From positions 277,501 to 341,500 of the forward strand of contig JAOTOM010004682.1 of the NCBI GenBank assembly GCA_034440615.1: 64,000 bases of DNA, given 5' to 3'. The translations under genes were made by a program, and so were the position numbers. Of this stretch, positions 21,276-32,440 are shown in pieces (position 1 is the stretch's first letter; each line of letters opens with the position of its first letter). The notes below the pieces were generated by a model, which ran no database searches, had not been told where the DNA came from, and was given only the letters and a program-made list of their open reading frames with translations. Origin of the DNA: Ashinkailepas kermadecensis (lineage: Eukaryota > Arthropoda > Thecostraca > Neolepadidae).

Positions 21276-21857
21276 CTAAATAAGTTTGAAATGCTAGCCA
21301 ACAGTATTATTTAAATACGTCTCGAGATACGAACTCATGGTTTGAGCCAACACATCAAACCATTCTTGAGTGCGTTGTAATTAATTTTGCGAGTTGCTCA
21401 AATAATTCAGATGGAAAGTAGGTGAACAAGAGTCAAGGTGAACAATATACAATTGTTGAAATGAAATTCACCTTCAGCTGTAGTATTATAATGAACTTCG
21501 ATGCTCTTTAAAATGGATGGTACCAACGTAGAAAAATAATTTAATCATAGGAATAGATGAAAATTATATAGACAGTCATCTAAAAATATTATTGGGGGAC
21601 TTGAGAAATTCGCCTTCAAGGGAATTGAATAATACAGAATTGATTTGTTTCCGAGATTATTAATTAGAAGTACTTCTACTCGAGGAAAATAAAAGTATTG
21701 CCAGTGCAAGGGCATAATTATTTTCTGTGGCTGACACTTGTATACAGATGGAAAAAAATAGGCACAACGATTATATCTACATGTGTGTGTGTATGTGTGT
21801 TTGTACATCGGTGCAAGAATGGTCCAGGCCGGGCCAGTGATCCTCGGTGATCTGAGC

Positions 21858-22040
21858 ACTAGTGTAGATGGATATCGGTGCAAGTGCATATGAGTTTGAT
21901 TAACTTGAGCACTAAAAAGTTGGTTGACGAGTATGTCACTCAGCTTAGATGGATATCGGTGCAAGATGAGTTTGATTAACTTGCGCACTAAAAAGTTACT
22001 TGGCTAGTATGCCACTTGGGCTAGCTTGGGTTAAGCCGTT
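21858..22040 (+). repeat. Tandem duplication, about 90-100 bp
   Basis: GATGGATATCGGTGCAAG, then GAGTTTGATTAACTTG and GCACTAAAAAGTT, occur twice in direct order (from about 21865 and about 21950). Confidence 0.8.
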
Positions 22041-22299
22041 AGCTTGAGCTCCACAAAGTGAGCTCTTACTTGTTGAGCTTGAAGCTACTCAGTACTGTCG
22101 AGACCAGAACGTCCGATGACAGAGCGACGTATGCTGATCCCCGGTGTCTTGTGAGACACACCAGAATGTGAGTAGAGTATGTATGGTAGAAATCGTTCTC
22201 ATTGCTCAAAACTTTGCATCCTTCCGCTGAATCTTGACTGTCCAGGTCGTGTCGTGAGCTTTTGTTTGGAGGGTACTTTTTAGTTGACAGTGCCAACGG

Positions 22300-22510
22300 G
22301 CGCAGTGACGCTACCTATACGAGAACACCGAAGCGCAGATAGCGCCATCTATGGTGAGAATACGTAACGCAAGTCGTGCCACCTGACATGAAAATTGGTA
22401 GGTCATATGTGGTGCCACCTATCTGAACACAGAAATAACTCGACGCAATGTATGTGGTGTCACCTATTATGAATGCTAGTATGGATTGCGAGATGCTACC
22501 TGTGATGATC
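22300..22510 (+). repeat. Interspersed GCCACCTAT-type motif, six copies
   Basis: GCTACCTATAC, GCCATCTATGG, GCCACCTGACATGA, GCCACCTATCTGA, GTCACCTATTATGA and GCTACCTGTGATGA occur at 30-50 bp intervals. This is a degenerate short repeat. Related words occur at 55484-55545. Confidence 0.5.
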
Positions 22511-23690
22511 TATGATTCAAAGTTGCTGTCTTGTAGAATGAATGAAGGTGTTGATTATGTTGATATGTGTATACTTGATTGTGTGAATGTTAGTGATTGA
22601 TTGTGATAGACTGACTGTAGTTATACCTGATGTTCTGCTGTGTATTGTAACCGGTGATGAGTGTTGTATTAATTTTGACTAGTGACCAAAAATAAAACAT
22701 TTAACCAGCATATCCGCACCTGCGAACCAAGTTTCATCATCGAAACCTATAGCAAGCTAACCACTCCCGCCTCATACCGCCCGGTGGAGAGAAGCTGATT
22801 TATCTGATAAACAGTAGAGTGCCTCAACTGATCATTGAGCTGGACGCGTCAGTTCAGTTCACATCGTCACCACTTATGAATATGCCACAGAGAGCTGACC
22901 GCGTTCGAGACATGCTGTTGCAGCATCGCAGGCGCCTCCGGTCACGTAGGACTGACCACTCCACTGACCATACGGAGCTCCGCTTCATGGCGACGCTTGC
23001 TCACGGCTGGCGCTGCCCGAGGTGCGCTGCCATGGCATCCCTAGGACCAGGCTACTGACGCCTGGCTGAGTGGTGCTCTCGAGAACTGGATAACTGTGCT
23101 TTTATTGCTTTTATTGCTACGACAGGGGGAGGGTGGTTCGTTGCGCCTTTGTTATTGTTGCAACATGCCTCAATGGTTGGTGCCACCTGCCCGGAATACC
23201 TGAGGGTAATTGAAATCACTTGGGGAGACGTATTTAATGGCGTGGCGAGCCAACACAGAAGTATGCAGGGGAAATATGTTGGTGCCAAGCTGATGACCAT
23301 TAATCAATGTTTATGTTGATATATTCAAATGCAGAATATCCTTTTAAATGTTTGCGCTACTGAGGCACTGTGTAAAATCGATGCGCTTGACCCCTATCTC
23401 CCGTACACAAACGGCATCATCATGTGGCGGCGCTGTCTATGGCGACGCCACATTTCGACTACCTGCTACGCTGGAAGCGCTATTTGCTGAAGCTACCGTT
23501 GCGCTTCCGGCCAACGCGAAGTTCACGTATCGATAATGAGCATTGGCGTAGGTAATGGCTGTACCCACTGTTTCGGCAACCATACTGTTAGCGCAGCGTT
23601 CCATGCAAATAATGTACGTCAATAGAGACTTCCCGCCACGTTTTGAGCTTGTGTGCGCCAGGCTTACTATCGGGGACCTGGGGTTGTTAA

Positions 23691-24618
23691 CACGCGCACT
23701 GGAGGGGGAGGGGCGAAATCCGCCCACCCCTCCGATTTTTCGTAGATAACTGCAGAGTTTACCGGTCGATATACGCGATTTTCTGTGTACCTGCTTAGAA
23801 ATGACCGGCGCGTCATTTAAAGGACGAAAAATGAAAATCGGCGGAATTTTTTTTTCTCAAGTTAGGGGCCGTTAAAATAAAATAAAATCCTAGCGCCAGA
23901 CCACAAAAATAGGCGATGATGCGCTTCCCGTATATTCGCAAAAGGGAAGTGTTCTTGGCAACACTAGCGACTTGTTTGATGTATATTGATATCCTATATA
24001 GCTTCAAGGTCATGTTAGGTCACCGAGGTCAAGTCAGGTCAAGTTCATGACAGGTTAATGGAACCAAACTTGATCAACTGGAATGTTGTCATAAATGCCC
24101 TACTGTTTGTCATTTGTACTGATTGTCATTGCGTTTCCATACTTTATTCATGTACTTCACTCCTTTCTTCACGAAGCCGATTGCGCCGAGCTGCCCGACG
24201 GAGCAGTCGGGCGGGCGGCCCGGTTCCGGTAACTGGAACAGGTAACTTACCTGATAAAGTGCTGCTATATAGGTGAACTGATGTCAAATGTTTGGTCTAT
24301 CATCTGCATTGCTCCATTAGTAATGTCAAAAACATCACTGATGCCAATTTTGGAGCATTTAAACACAATCATAGCGATCCGTAACAATGACAAGCCAAGC
24401 CACGCAAAACAAGAACATTTTGACAAATGTGACCTCATTTGACCTTGAAGATATTGACCTAAGGTCATGAAATTTGCACACAATAGAGGTCAATACCGTA
24501 CCCATCCAGTCTGCGATTTTCGTTTCTCCAGCTTTAATAGGTACCGAAATCTTACGGGGGGGGCGGAATCCCCCCCCCTCCAGTGCGCGTATTTTTCAGA
24601 GGCCCTCCAGGGCGCGTG
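23691..24618 (+). mobile_element. TTAA-flanked MITE, family M1 copy 2 (928 bp)
   Basis: Perfect TTAA at 23687-23690 and 24619-24622. The termini are CACGCGCACTGGAGG and, from the other end, CACGCGCCCTGGAGG. This is the best preserved copy of M1. It is inverted relative to copy 1, about 2.4 kb away. Internally it carries the GC-rich hairpin (24196-24216) and the AGGTCA cluster. No coding capacity. Confidence 0.92.
24003..24050 (+). promoter_or_regulatory. Cluster of AGGTCA half-sites in M1 copy 2
   Basis: TTCAAGGTCA, then AGGTCA after 4 bp (TGTT), AGGTCA after 3 bp (CCG), AGGTCA after 4 bp (AGTC), then AGTTCA directly. Direct repeats spaced by 3 and 4 bp are a known arrangement for nuclear-receptor dimers. 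The same element also has TTTGACCTTGA and TGACCTAAGGTCA near 24437-24470. Confidence 0.55.
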
Positions 24619-24724
24619 TTAAGGCACGATGTCATTTGTTTGGAATTTTTGTATTAACGTATTCAATTGGCGCTTCAAATATAATTACTGCTATGCCATG
24701 CCGCATACAGTCCGTATTTTTCAT

Positions 24725-24850
24725 GTGGGCCAAGGTAGCGCAGTGGTAGGTCAGAAGATTCATGGGTGTTTTCACATGTGATTACTCGAGACCTCCGACG
24801 TAATTGCTGGTACCTACTAGTAGGGTTCGTATTCAATTCAGGACGCGTAT
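24725..24850 (+). mobile_element. Possible tRNA-related SINE head
   Basis: AGGTAGCGCAGTGGTAGG resembles a pol III A box (TRGYNNAGYGG), and GGGTTCGTATTC near 24823 resembles a B box with one change. The spacing of about 85 bp is longer than in a tRNA without intron, and no cloverleaf closes. Weak. Confidence 0.3.
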
Positions 24851-25384
24851 TAAATAGCATCTTATGTTGCAATCACCATTTAGCATGGTTCGCTGGTTGT
24901 ACTGCTCAAACGTCCCTAAATGGATACCATTACCCGCCAGTGCGATGTAATTATGAAGGAAGGAGAGCTTTTTGTGTCTGAGAAATACCACTTGAAAACG
25001 AAAGGGTTCGGCCGGAAGAGCACCCTGTCGGCCAGCTGCCGCAGAGTGCGTTACTGGACGGAGGTAAGCTAATGAAACCTGATGAATAGGAAACAAATCG
25101 TCACTGGCACATCGGAACAGGTCAAAACGGGTTGGCGTCCAACGTGGCAATTGGCCTAAATGATCGCTTGATCGTGGCAATTGGCCTTGATCGCTGGAAC
25201 ATCGGAGCAGATCAGACCCAGTTTGGTTGGTTATTTAGGCTTTACTCGGCACAGGATTCCATGGCCATGTGAGCGGGCTGAAGATCTGACTGGGCAATTA
25301 GCCTAAGAAGTGGCCTGGCCTCTGGTACATCGGAGCAGGTCAGAGCGGATCTGAGATCTGACTGGACAATTAACCGGCGTCCAT

Positions 25385-26370
25385 GCCTAGTGTCGAATGA
25401 AATAAGGTCGAAACCGGGGTACTGTCCAATTGGACAAGGTAGGAAGTGGAATAGCGTCGAATGGAATGAGATCGAAAAGTAACTGGGAATGGGAGGGACT
25501 AGACTAGCGTCCAATGGAAAGATTTATAAAGCGGAATACGGTGGCACGGAACGATATCGAAAGCGGAAAATGTCAAATAGAATAACGCCGAAAGTCGGAG
25601 TCATTGCCATAGTGTCGAATGGAATAATGTCGAAAGTTCAGTCCAGAGAAAACGCTTGTGCAAGAAGAACATAGAGGGGTATTTACCCAGACCAACAATG
25701 GTGCGGCCCACCTAACCTAACCGGACCTGTTCTATCCTATGCTTTCCTAACCTAACCTAATCTGACACATCCTAACCTAACATAGCATAACCCAACCTAA
25801 CCTAAACTAACTTAACCTAATCAACCTAACCTAACCTAAACCTAATCAAAATATAACCCAATCAGCTGTCTGGGGTGTCCTCTGTTCACGTAAGCACAGC
25901 TCAGTGCCATTCTTGCACCACCGTATACTCTGGACCATGTTGTCGACTTTATTCCGTTTGATGTTAATACATTTCCTCCTATCTTCGATGCTCTTCCATT
26001 CGACTGTATTCAACTTTTGATCTTGTTCCATTCTACTCTATTCCGCATTCGACATGATTCCATTCAACATTAGTCCAGGCCTTTATATCCCCAGCATTTT
26101 CCCGCCATATTCCATTCGACGGTGTTCCACTTTCGATCTTGTTCCATTCAACTGTATTCAACTTTCGACCTTGTTCCATTCGACTCTGTTCCGCTGTCGA
26201 CATGGTTCCATTCAACATTAGTCCAGGCCTTCCTATCCCCAGCTATGTTTCAACCCTATTCCGTTCGACCGTGATCCACTTTCGATCCTGCTCCATTCGA
26301 CCCTATTCCGGTTTCGATCTGATTCCATTCGAGTTTATTCTGCGTTTGACCTTGTTCCATAGACACTAAT
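25385..26370. repeat. Inverted arrays of a GTCGAATGGAAT-type repeat
   Basis: The left array (25385-25660) has units such as GTCGAATGGAATGAGATCGA. The right array (25985-26370) has the reverse complement, such as TTCGACCTTGTTCCATTCGA, every 30 bp or so. They flank an AACCT-rich core at 25700-25858. Outside, TGGCCTCTGGTACATCGGAG (about 25313) and TAGACTCTGGCACATCGGAG (about 26401) are in direct orientation. Confidence 0.8.
25700..25858 (+). repeat. Degenerate AACCT array
   Basis: About twenty CCTAACCTAA-type words, several with substitutions, in 160 bp. The complement is TTAGG-like, the ancestral arthropod telomere unit. AACCT-type arrays are also common as ordinary satellites in arthropods, so telomeric origin is not implied. 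Confidence 0.8.
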
Positions 26371-26971
26371 TTTCCTCCACAATTAACCTAAGAGGTGACC
26401 TAGACTCTGGCACATCGGAGGTTACAGGTGGACTAAGGACTGACTTGTCAATTAACCTAAAGGGCCACCGAAGACTCCTGACATGATCAATAGGTGCGTG
26501 CAGACTAAAGCATAATATTGGCTTGAAATTATTTGATCAAATACGAATGGACCACGTCACGGTCGATCCATATCCAGTCTGAAACTATTGAAACTAGAAT
26601 ACAGAATAAAATCCAAGCCACTTGCAAAGCGTTCATTTGTTCAGAAACCATAGTGACACAATAATGTCGTGACCAATTGTGCATCTACTCCAAACTCGAT
26701 ATTTTTTCCAAAATTAAATATATCCAGTTCCAAACCTAGTTCAATCCGAAATCCACATGAATAAGCCAAGCCATGCCATTCTCTACTGGGTACTGATAGC
26801 TGTGATGTACCTCGTGTTCCGTGTTTCCATATACCAAAAATTGGAGTAATCGTTTCCTCCTGGAAATTTGTACCTTCCGAAGGACATTTCTCCACATGAT
26901 TCACTGACGGCCTACACGCTGGGTGAATATATATTGGACATCGCGATGCACCACAAGCTGAAGATATTAAC

Positions 26972-27442
26972 TGGACGTTGACGGTGAGATAGGGAAGAAT
27001 ATAACAAGTACACATTGATTCTGTTTAATTGAACTGTTCGACCAGCGTATGCATGAGAAAATCACCTTGTCGAAACGAAGCGGAGGGAAGTAGAGGATGT
27101 ATGTACATATTAAAGTCAACAGAGTGGAAATGTTTTAATATAATGCATGCGAATGTTAATCTTTCAAACATCAGCGGGTGTGCTATGTGATTAAGATAGG
27201 ATTGACTCGACGTTAACGGTGAGACAGGGAAGATTATAATAAGTACTGATTGATTCTGTTTAATTGAACTGTTTGACCAGCGTATGCATGAGATAATGAC
27301 CTTGTCGAAACAGATGGGAGGGAAGTAGGGATGTATGTACATATTACAGTCAACAGAGTGGAAATGTTTGAATAGAATGCAAGCGAAGGTCAATCCTTCA
27401 AACATCAGCAAGTGTGCTATGTCATTAAGATAGGACGCTGTG
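26972..27442 (+). repeat. About 235-bp tandem duplication
   Basis: GACGTTGACGGTGAGATAGG to AAGATAGGA (26974-27208) is repeated as GACGTTAACGGTGAGACAGG to AAGATAGGA (27209-27436). Shared: TTCTGTTTAATTGAACTGTT, CCAGCGTATGCATGAGA, GGATGTATGTACATATTA and TCAACAGAGTGGAAATGTTT. The open frames within are shared shadows. Confidence 0.85.
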
Positions 27443-27480
27443 CATATATGAATTCCAAAAAACAGCAATCAAATAGCAGG

Positions 27481-27610
27481 GTGCCACACATCGTCAGGGT
27501 ACCACACACTATCAGGATACCACACACCATCAGGGTACCACACACTATCAGGGTATTTACCACATACCATCAGGGTATGCACTACACACGTTCAGGCTAT
27601 CACACACTAG
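27481..27610 (+). repeat. Minisatellite, ACCACACACTATCAGGGT unit, array 1
   Basis: About six units of 18-22 bp (ACCACACACTATCAGGGT with variants). The same unit, in the same orientation, forms the array at 30505-30755. The two arrays bracket a large inverted repeat. Confidence 0.9.
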
Positions 27611-28045
27611 CAGGAGTCGGTCACCGAAACATGTTCCAGTATACCTTTTCTGTCTGATCACCAGGAACGTAGACTTTGCCGCTTACCAGAATGTATTGGG
27701 AGGCTGTGCCGCTTCATAGTTGGGCATTGCGTGGTAGTCTACCAGGTGACCACGGGCCAGTGCCCAAACATAGGAATTCGCCTGTGCGGTCATCACGTGG
27801 CCATTTGTGCCACAGCCATGAAGCACGAAACCCGGGTCTACGCTGTTCCCGCCTTGCATGCCTCAGTCGGTCAAACAACATTGGCAGTTCAGTGATCAGG
27901 CTACTACTTGCACTGTACTCCTGTCAACAAGCAGCAATTGATTGCTATGGACTTCGGACTTCGGCAGTGCAAAATTAGCTGGAAAGGCTGGAATAAGCTC
28001 GGTTGCAAAGGATGTACTGAACTGAGAGGGGAGATTATTGATGTC
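27600..28045 (+). repeat. Left arm of about 3 kb inverted repeat
   Basis: It pairs with 30055-30520 on the opposite strand. Matching landmarks: GTCGGTCACCGAAACATGTT, ATGCCTCAGTCGGTCAAACA, TTGGCAGTTCAGTGATCA, AAGGCTGGAATAAGCTCGG and TTGCAAAGGATGTA. Identity is roughly 75-80 percent by eye. The arms enclose 2 kb. Confidence 0.82.
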
Positions 28046-30054
28046 AATTGAAGCCTTCTCTTGCTCGAAAACAATTATAGAATTTCCAAGCTTTACACTT
28101 TTTATAACTTTGGTTCCAATTCCAGTTGGGGTGGCTTCGTGGACCAGGATCATATTGCAAAAGGGAGCTTGTTGCGTGAACCCTGGCCCCACCAGCAAAT
28201 CCAGCATCGATTTAGCTGGACGTAATGTAAACATGCAAATGTAACAACAAAACAAGAAAATGTAAACATGCAGGGCAATGGCGCATGCTATTTTCTACAT
28301 ATAATAATGTAACAAAAAGCGTAGGATGTCCGTTACACGTGGTTGATGTGTGGTTTATGTGTACGACTCAAATGCTACTTGATCAATGTGCAACGATTCG
28401 ATGATGCACCTTTCTCAAGAGGAAATAGGTGATAAAAGTGCATATTTAGTTCGAAGACCTGAATGAGCGGGTTGCTAGGATTGTGACCTGACTGCCTACT
28501 TGATTTTTGATTTTCACTTCAGAAAGGTGCAGCACCGAAACGTTAGGAAGCATAATGCAACATTTGGAGGTGAAATGCAATACTGCATATAGCTGCCACT
28601 GTCATTCATCTAAATTTATAACTGCTTAACGATATTATAAAAGCACGGAGCTGGATTCGTTGACCATGACTGAAGCACAGTATGATTTTTCGAAAATGGA
28701 AACCGACACCGCTGAATATGTCTACCATTGTTCTAAACCGCCCGAGTGTAGAGAATAACCGTGTGATGAAAAATATGTGATACTACTGTATTATTAAGCA
28801 AATTGTTCCTAAGAAAGTGAATACTGCCTAAGCAAATGGCTTGTGATGGAATACTGCTTACTACAAAACAGCATGACATTTATCGGGTCGGTATAGCTTT
28901 TTGCAACGTCTCCTTACCTTTAGTAGAATCCCTTCATAGTATTTAGCCGCCTTTTCTCGCTCGATCTTAGTCTTACATGCATTACCACATATAACGGCCA
29001 TCGTGCGCTTACTGTTACATTATTTCATGCAGAAAATAATATTTGTTATTTCCCTGCATGTTAACTATTTTTATGCTCGTCGTATGACATCTGAGCTAAT
29101 ACAATGCCTCCCTGTATAGATGTATGAATAATCGTGCAACGTCCGTTGGCCATTTTGTTGTTGTTTTTGTCAACCAACATTCGTTGGTTATTATGTGTCG
29201 ACCGTGACTCAGTAGACTGATAAGAGCAATGCATTGACCTTTTCCTATTAATTCAGGTTGGCGCAGGAGATACAAGGAGTACACGGGTTGGTGCACTGCA
29301 ATGGTCAAATGCAGTGCACTGACAATGTCAGGAGAAGAAATCGGGAAGGATACAAAAGCATAGTCAAGTGGTTTATTACACAAACATGTACAAACACATA
29401 CACACACTGTTGTTGTGTGGATGCCATAGTGATCAGGAAAACGATCCCGGTTCGTGCAGACTGGTTAGTGCATGTTCCCGACAGTTTTCGAAAGCACTGC
29501 ATTGAAGTCGGTTTAGCTTTGATACAATATATATTCGAAGAATGCCGGTCCCTCCGAACTTCACACGATCGAACTCGTGTGAGCAATAAAGTACAACCCT
29601 TATCGTTACTTTTGATGTCAACGCAGCACCTCCTGGTATATTGAAGGTCGTATATATATTTTATTTACACACAATGAATTAAATGTTGTTCCACCTTCAT
29701 ATGCTTAAGATTGTTTTCACACAAAGATTGACGGATGGGTAGTTGCATATCATGCTAATGCAATATGAACTAAAAGCTTCGGCTTGTAAAATAAGTTGAA
29801 ATGGTATCGGCGTGAAGAAATATTTCAGCTCCAATGAAAACTGAATATCTCACTTGCTATGCAGTGCACAATATATACAATAATATAAAAATATATAACA
29901 TATACATGTGATGTACATCCAACCACTTGGGCTCCTCAATGAAACCGGTGTACTTTTGTCAAGTAATGAATCAAGTTGTCAATCAACTTGAATGGAGCAA
30001 GCAAGTGTAAACTTTCGAAATTATACCAATATTTTAGGACAAGAGAATGCTTGG
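28046..30054. other. Interior of the 3 kb inverted repeat; no intact gene
   Basis: No clear protein domain was found. Two weak Penelope-type ends are present: CACCGAAACGTTAGGAAGC near 28542 and the piece at 29585-29685. Small ORFs at 29096-29644 look like shadows. Confidence 0.45.
29585..29685 (+). mobile_element. Penelope-like terminal fragment
   Basis: AATAAAGTACAACCCTTATC, TTACTTTTGATGTCAAC and CACCTCCTGGTATATTGAAG match the right arm of the palindrome at 51259-51531 almost base for base, ending with TTATTTACACACAATG against TTCTTTACACGCAATG. It is one terminal unit without its mirror copy. Confidence 0.75.
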
Positions 30055-30520
30055 TTGATATCATAAACCTCTCCTCCCCTTTCGCTACACCCTTTGCAAC
30101 CGAGCTCCTTCCAGCCTTTACAGCTGAGTCTGTCTAGCCGTAATCCGATATCCATAGCGATGAATTGTTTGTTGTCGACAGAAGTTCAGCAGCAGTTTGC
30201 TCACTGAACTGCCAGTGTTGTTTGCCCGACTGAGGCATACAAGGCAGAGCGGGATAGACCAGTTTCTCTCACTGCATGGCTGAAGGGCAAGCGGTCCTGA
30301 GACCACCGCAAACGCGAATTGCTGTCCTTGGACACTGTCTCGCGGTCAACCTGGCAGACCGTCACGTAACGCCTAACTGTGAAGCGGCGTTACGTGACGC
30401 CTAACACAGGTATCCCCTGCCAATAATTGCTGTGAAGTGGCACAGCCAACCTTCCCAGTGGCCAGCCAAAATAAAGGTATGCTGGGACATATTTCGGTGA
30501 CCGACGTACCACACTCTAGC
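30055..30520 (-). repeat. Right arm of about 3 kb inverted repeat
   Basis: Reverse complement of 27600-28045 (see that entry). It ends at GTCACCGAAATATG/GGTGACCGACGTACC next to the second minisatellite array. Confidence 0.82.
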
Positions 30521-30755
30521 AGGGTACCATGCACTGGCTGGATACCACACACTATCAGGTATTACACACTAGATGGGCACCACACCCTAGCAGGGTAACG
30601 AACATTAGTAGGGTACCACATACACGCAGGGGACTACACACTAGCTGGGTACCATACACTATCAAGTATCACATGCTATCAGGGTACCATACACTATCGG
30701 GTAACACACATTATCAGGTATCACACAGTATCAGGGTGCCACACACTAGCAAGCG
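30505..30755 (+). repeat. Minisatellite, ACCACACACTATCAGGGT unit, array 2
   Basis: About twelve diverged units (ACCACACACTATCAGGT, ACCACACCCTAGCAGGGT, ACCATACACTATCGGGT and others). Same orientation as 27481-27610, although the arms between them are inverted. Confidence 0.9.
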
Positions 30756-31244
30756 CTTTCGCGTGCAGCATCATCTTCGGACAAATAGTCACAGCATTGA
30801 AGCCCTTGGGATACTCAGGATGCACATGGCGATGAGGTACAACACAACATTTTAACCGTAATGAAATTGTGAATGGACATTCCAGGAACGCACTCCACGA
30901 TGAGGATGGAGGCATAAACGCGAAGAACGGGAAGCAGCTCAGTCGAATGACAGTGGGGCCTTTCCTACCTAAAATGGTGTCGAAGTCCGTGTTGCTTATC
31001 TCTAGATTATTTTTGTTTCTTTTACCAGCATTTCTCATCACACTGAATGTCACCGAACTAAATTAGCCCACCTCGTGACTTAGGCGTGGCTTACTGTTTC
31101 TTTTCTTCGCATTTCATGTGTGTCGTGCGAATGGCGGTCATTCGCACGAAGATGCAATGCACAACGAAACGGACCAGAAGTTTGAGCCGCATACATACAG
31201 GTCGACTCATGCATACATACTGGTGCGTGCGCACAGGCGTGAAA
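30756..31244. other. No gene seen
   Basis: Small ORFs on both strands (30721-31066) overlap each other and show no recognisable domain. Confidence 0.4.
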
Positions 31245-31690
31245 TCACACTGACGTGATGCGGTGCGACGTCACACTGAAATGGTGTTACGTCACGCCAC
31301 ACAGACATGACGCGGCGCGGCGTCACACCGAAATGGTGTTACGTCACGCCACACAGACATGACGCGGCGCGACGTCACACCGAAATGGTGTTACGTCACG
31401 CCACACAGACATGACGCGGTGCGACGTCACACTGAAATGGTGTTACGTCACGTCACACAGACATGACGCGGCGCGGCGTCACACCGAAATGGTGTTACGT
31501 CACGCCACACAGACATGACGCGGCGCGGCGTCACACCGAAATGGTGTTACGTCACGTCACACAGACATGACGCGGCGCGGCGTCACACCGAAATGGTGTT
31601 ACGTCACGCCACACAGACATGACGCGGCGCGACGTCACACCGAAATTGTGTTACGTCACGTCACACAGACATGACGCGGCGCTACCTGAC
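31245..31690 (+). repeat. 52-bp minisatellite, about 8.5 units
   Basis: The unit runs CATGACGCGGCGCGGCGTCA, CACCGAAATGGTGTTACG, TCACGCCACACAGA (52 bp). Repeat starts at 31306 and 31358 confirm the period. Each unit has a TTACGTCA word and a GACGTCA/GGCGTCA word. Units are very alike, so the array is recent or homogenised. Confidence 0.93.
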
Positions 31691-31989
31691 ACTGACCTGG
31701 GGCCGCAGAAGCGGCGGCGAGGACGCACCATAGCAGAAGCGCACGACGCATGGCGGCCAACTAGGGTGGCCCGCCGGCCGGTCCAGCTATATAGGCGCGC
31801 GCGCCGGACCAGTCGTCACGTACACCAGGCCCCAGACGGCGGACCCAATCCATACAGGTGGATGTCGCCGGACCCGTCACAGGAGCAACGGCCAGAGACG
31901 CTAACAACAGGACAGCCGACAGGGCGGACAGGAGGAAATACATTTGGACCCACCACAAGAACGACAGCTAAAGGCACCAACAAAAATAC
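31691..31989. other. GC-rich spacer between two minisatellites
   Basis: No gene. The + frame 31619-31996 runs out of the 52-bp array into this spacer and is not supported as coding. Confidence 0.5.
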
Positions 31990-32440
31990 AGCTTGATAGA
32001 CCGGGCAGGAGTAAGTATAGCCGGACCCGCCACAGGAATGACAGCCAGTCAGAGAACAGGACAGCCGACAGACCAGGCAGGACTAAACACAGCCGGACCC
32101 GCCACAGGAACGACATCCAGTCAGAGACAACCGGACAGCAGACAGACCAGGCAGGACTAAACACAGCCGGACCCGCCACAGGAACGACATGCAGTCAGAA
32201 CGACAGACCACAGCCGGACCCGCCACAGGACCGGACAGGCCAGGCAGGACTAAACACAGCCGGACCCGCCACAGGAACGACATCCAGTCAGAGACAACCG
32301 GACAGCAGACAGACCAGGCAGGACTAAACACAGCCGGACCCGCCACAGGAACGACAGCCAGTCAGAGACAACCGGACAGCCGACAGACCAGGCAGGACTA
32401 AACACAGCCGGACCCGCCACAGGAACGACAGCTAGATATG
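31990..32440 (+). repeat. About 72-bp minisatellite
   Basis: Units with CAGCCGGACCCGCCACAGGA, ACGACATCCAGTCAGAGACA and GACCAGGCAGGACTAAACA. Core starts are at about 32020, 32093, 32167, 32213, 32258, 32333 and 32406. Two units are short. Long frames through the array on both strands are period artefacts. Confidence 0.92.

Larger units (their letters stand above)
21280..23686. other. No gene seen between two inverted M1 copies
   Basis: No supported gene. It holds a direct duplication at 21858-22040 and a run of short GTGCCACCTA-like motifs at 22300-22510. The ORF at 22819-23058 has no recognisable domain. Confidence 0.5.

Noticed and set aside
25700..25858. True interstitial telomere
   Set aside because: The AACCT units are too degenerate and mixed with other words. 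Similar clusters occur in the 507-bp satellite, so an ordinary satellite origin is simpler.
25385..26370. Similarity to GGAAT-type pericentromeric satellite
   Set aside because: Shared GGAAT words only. The unit length and flanks differ, and other features point to an arthropod-like genome.
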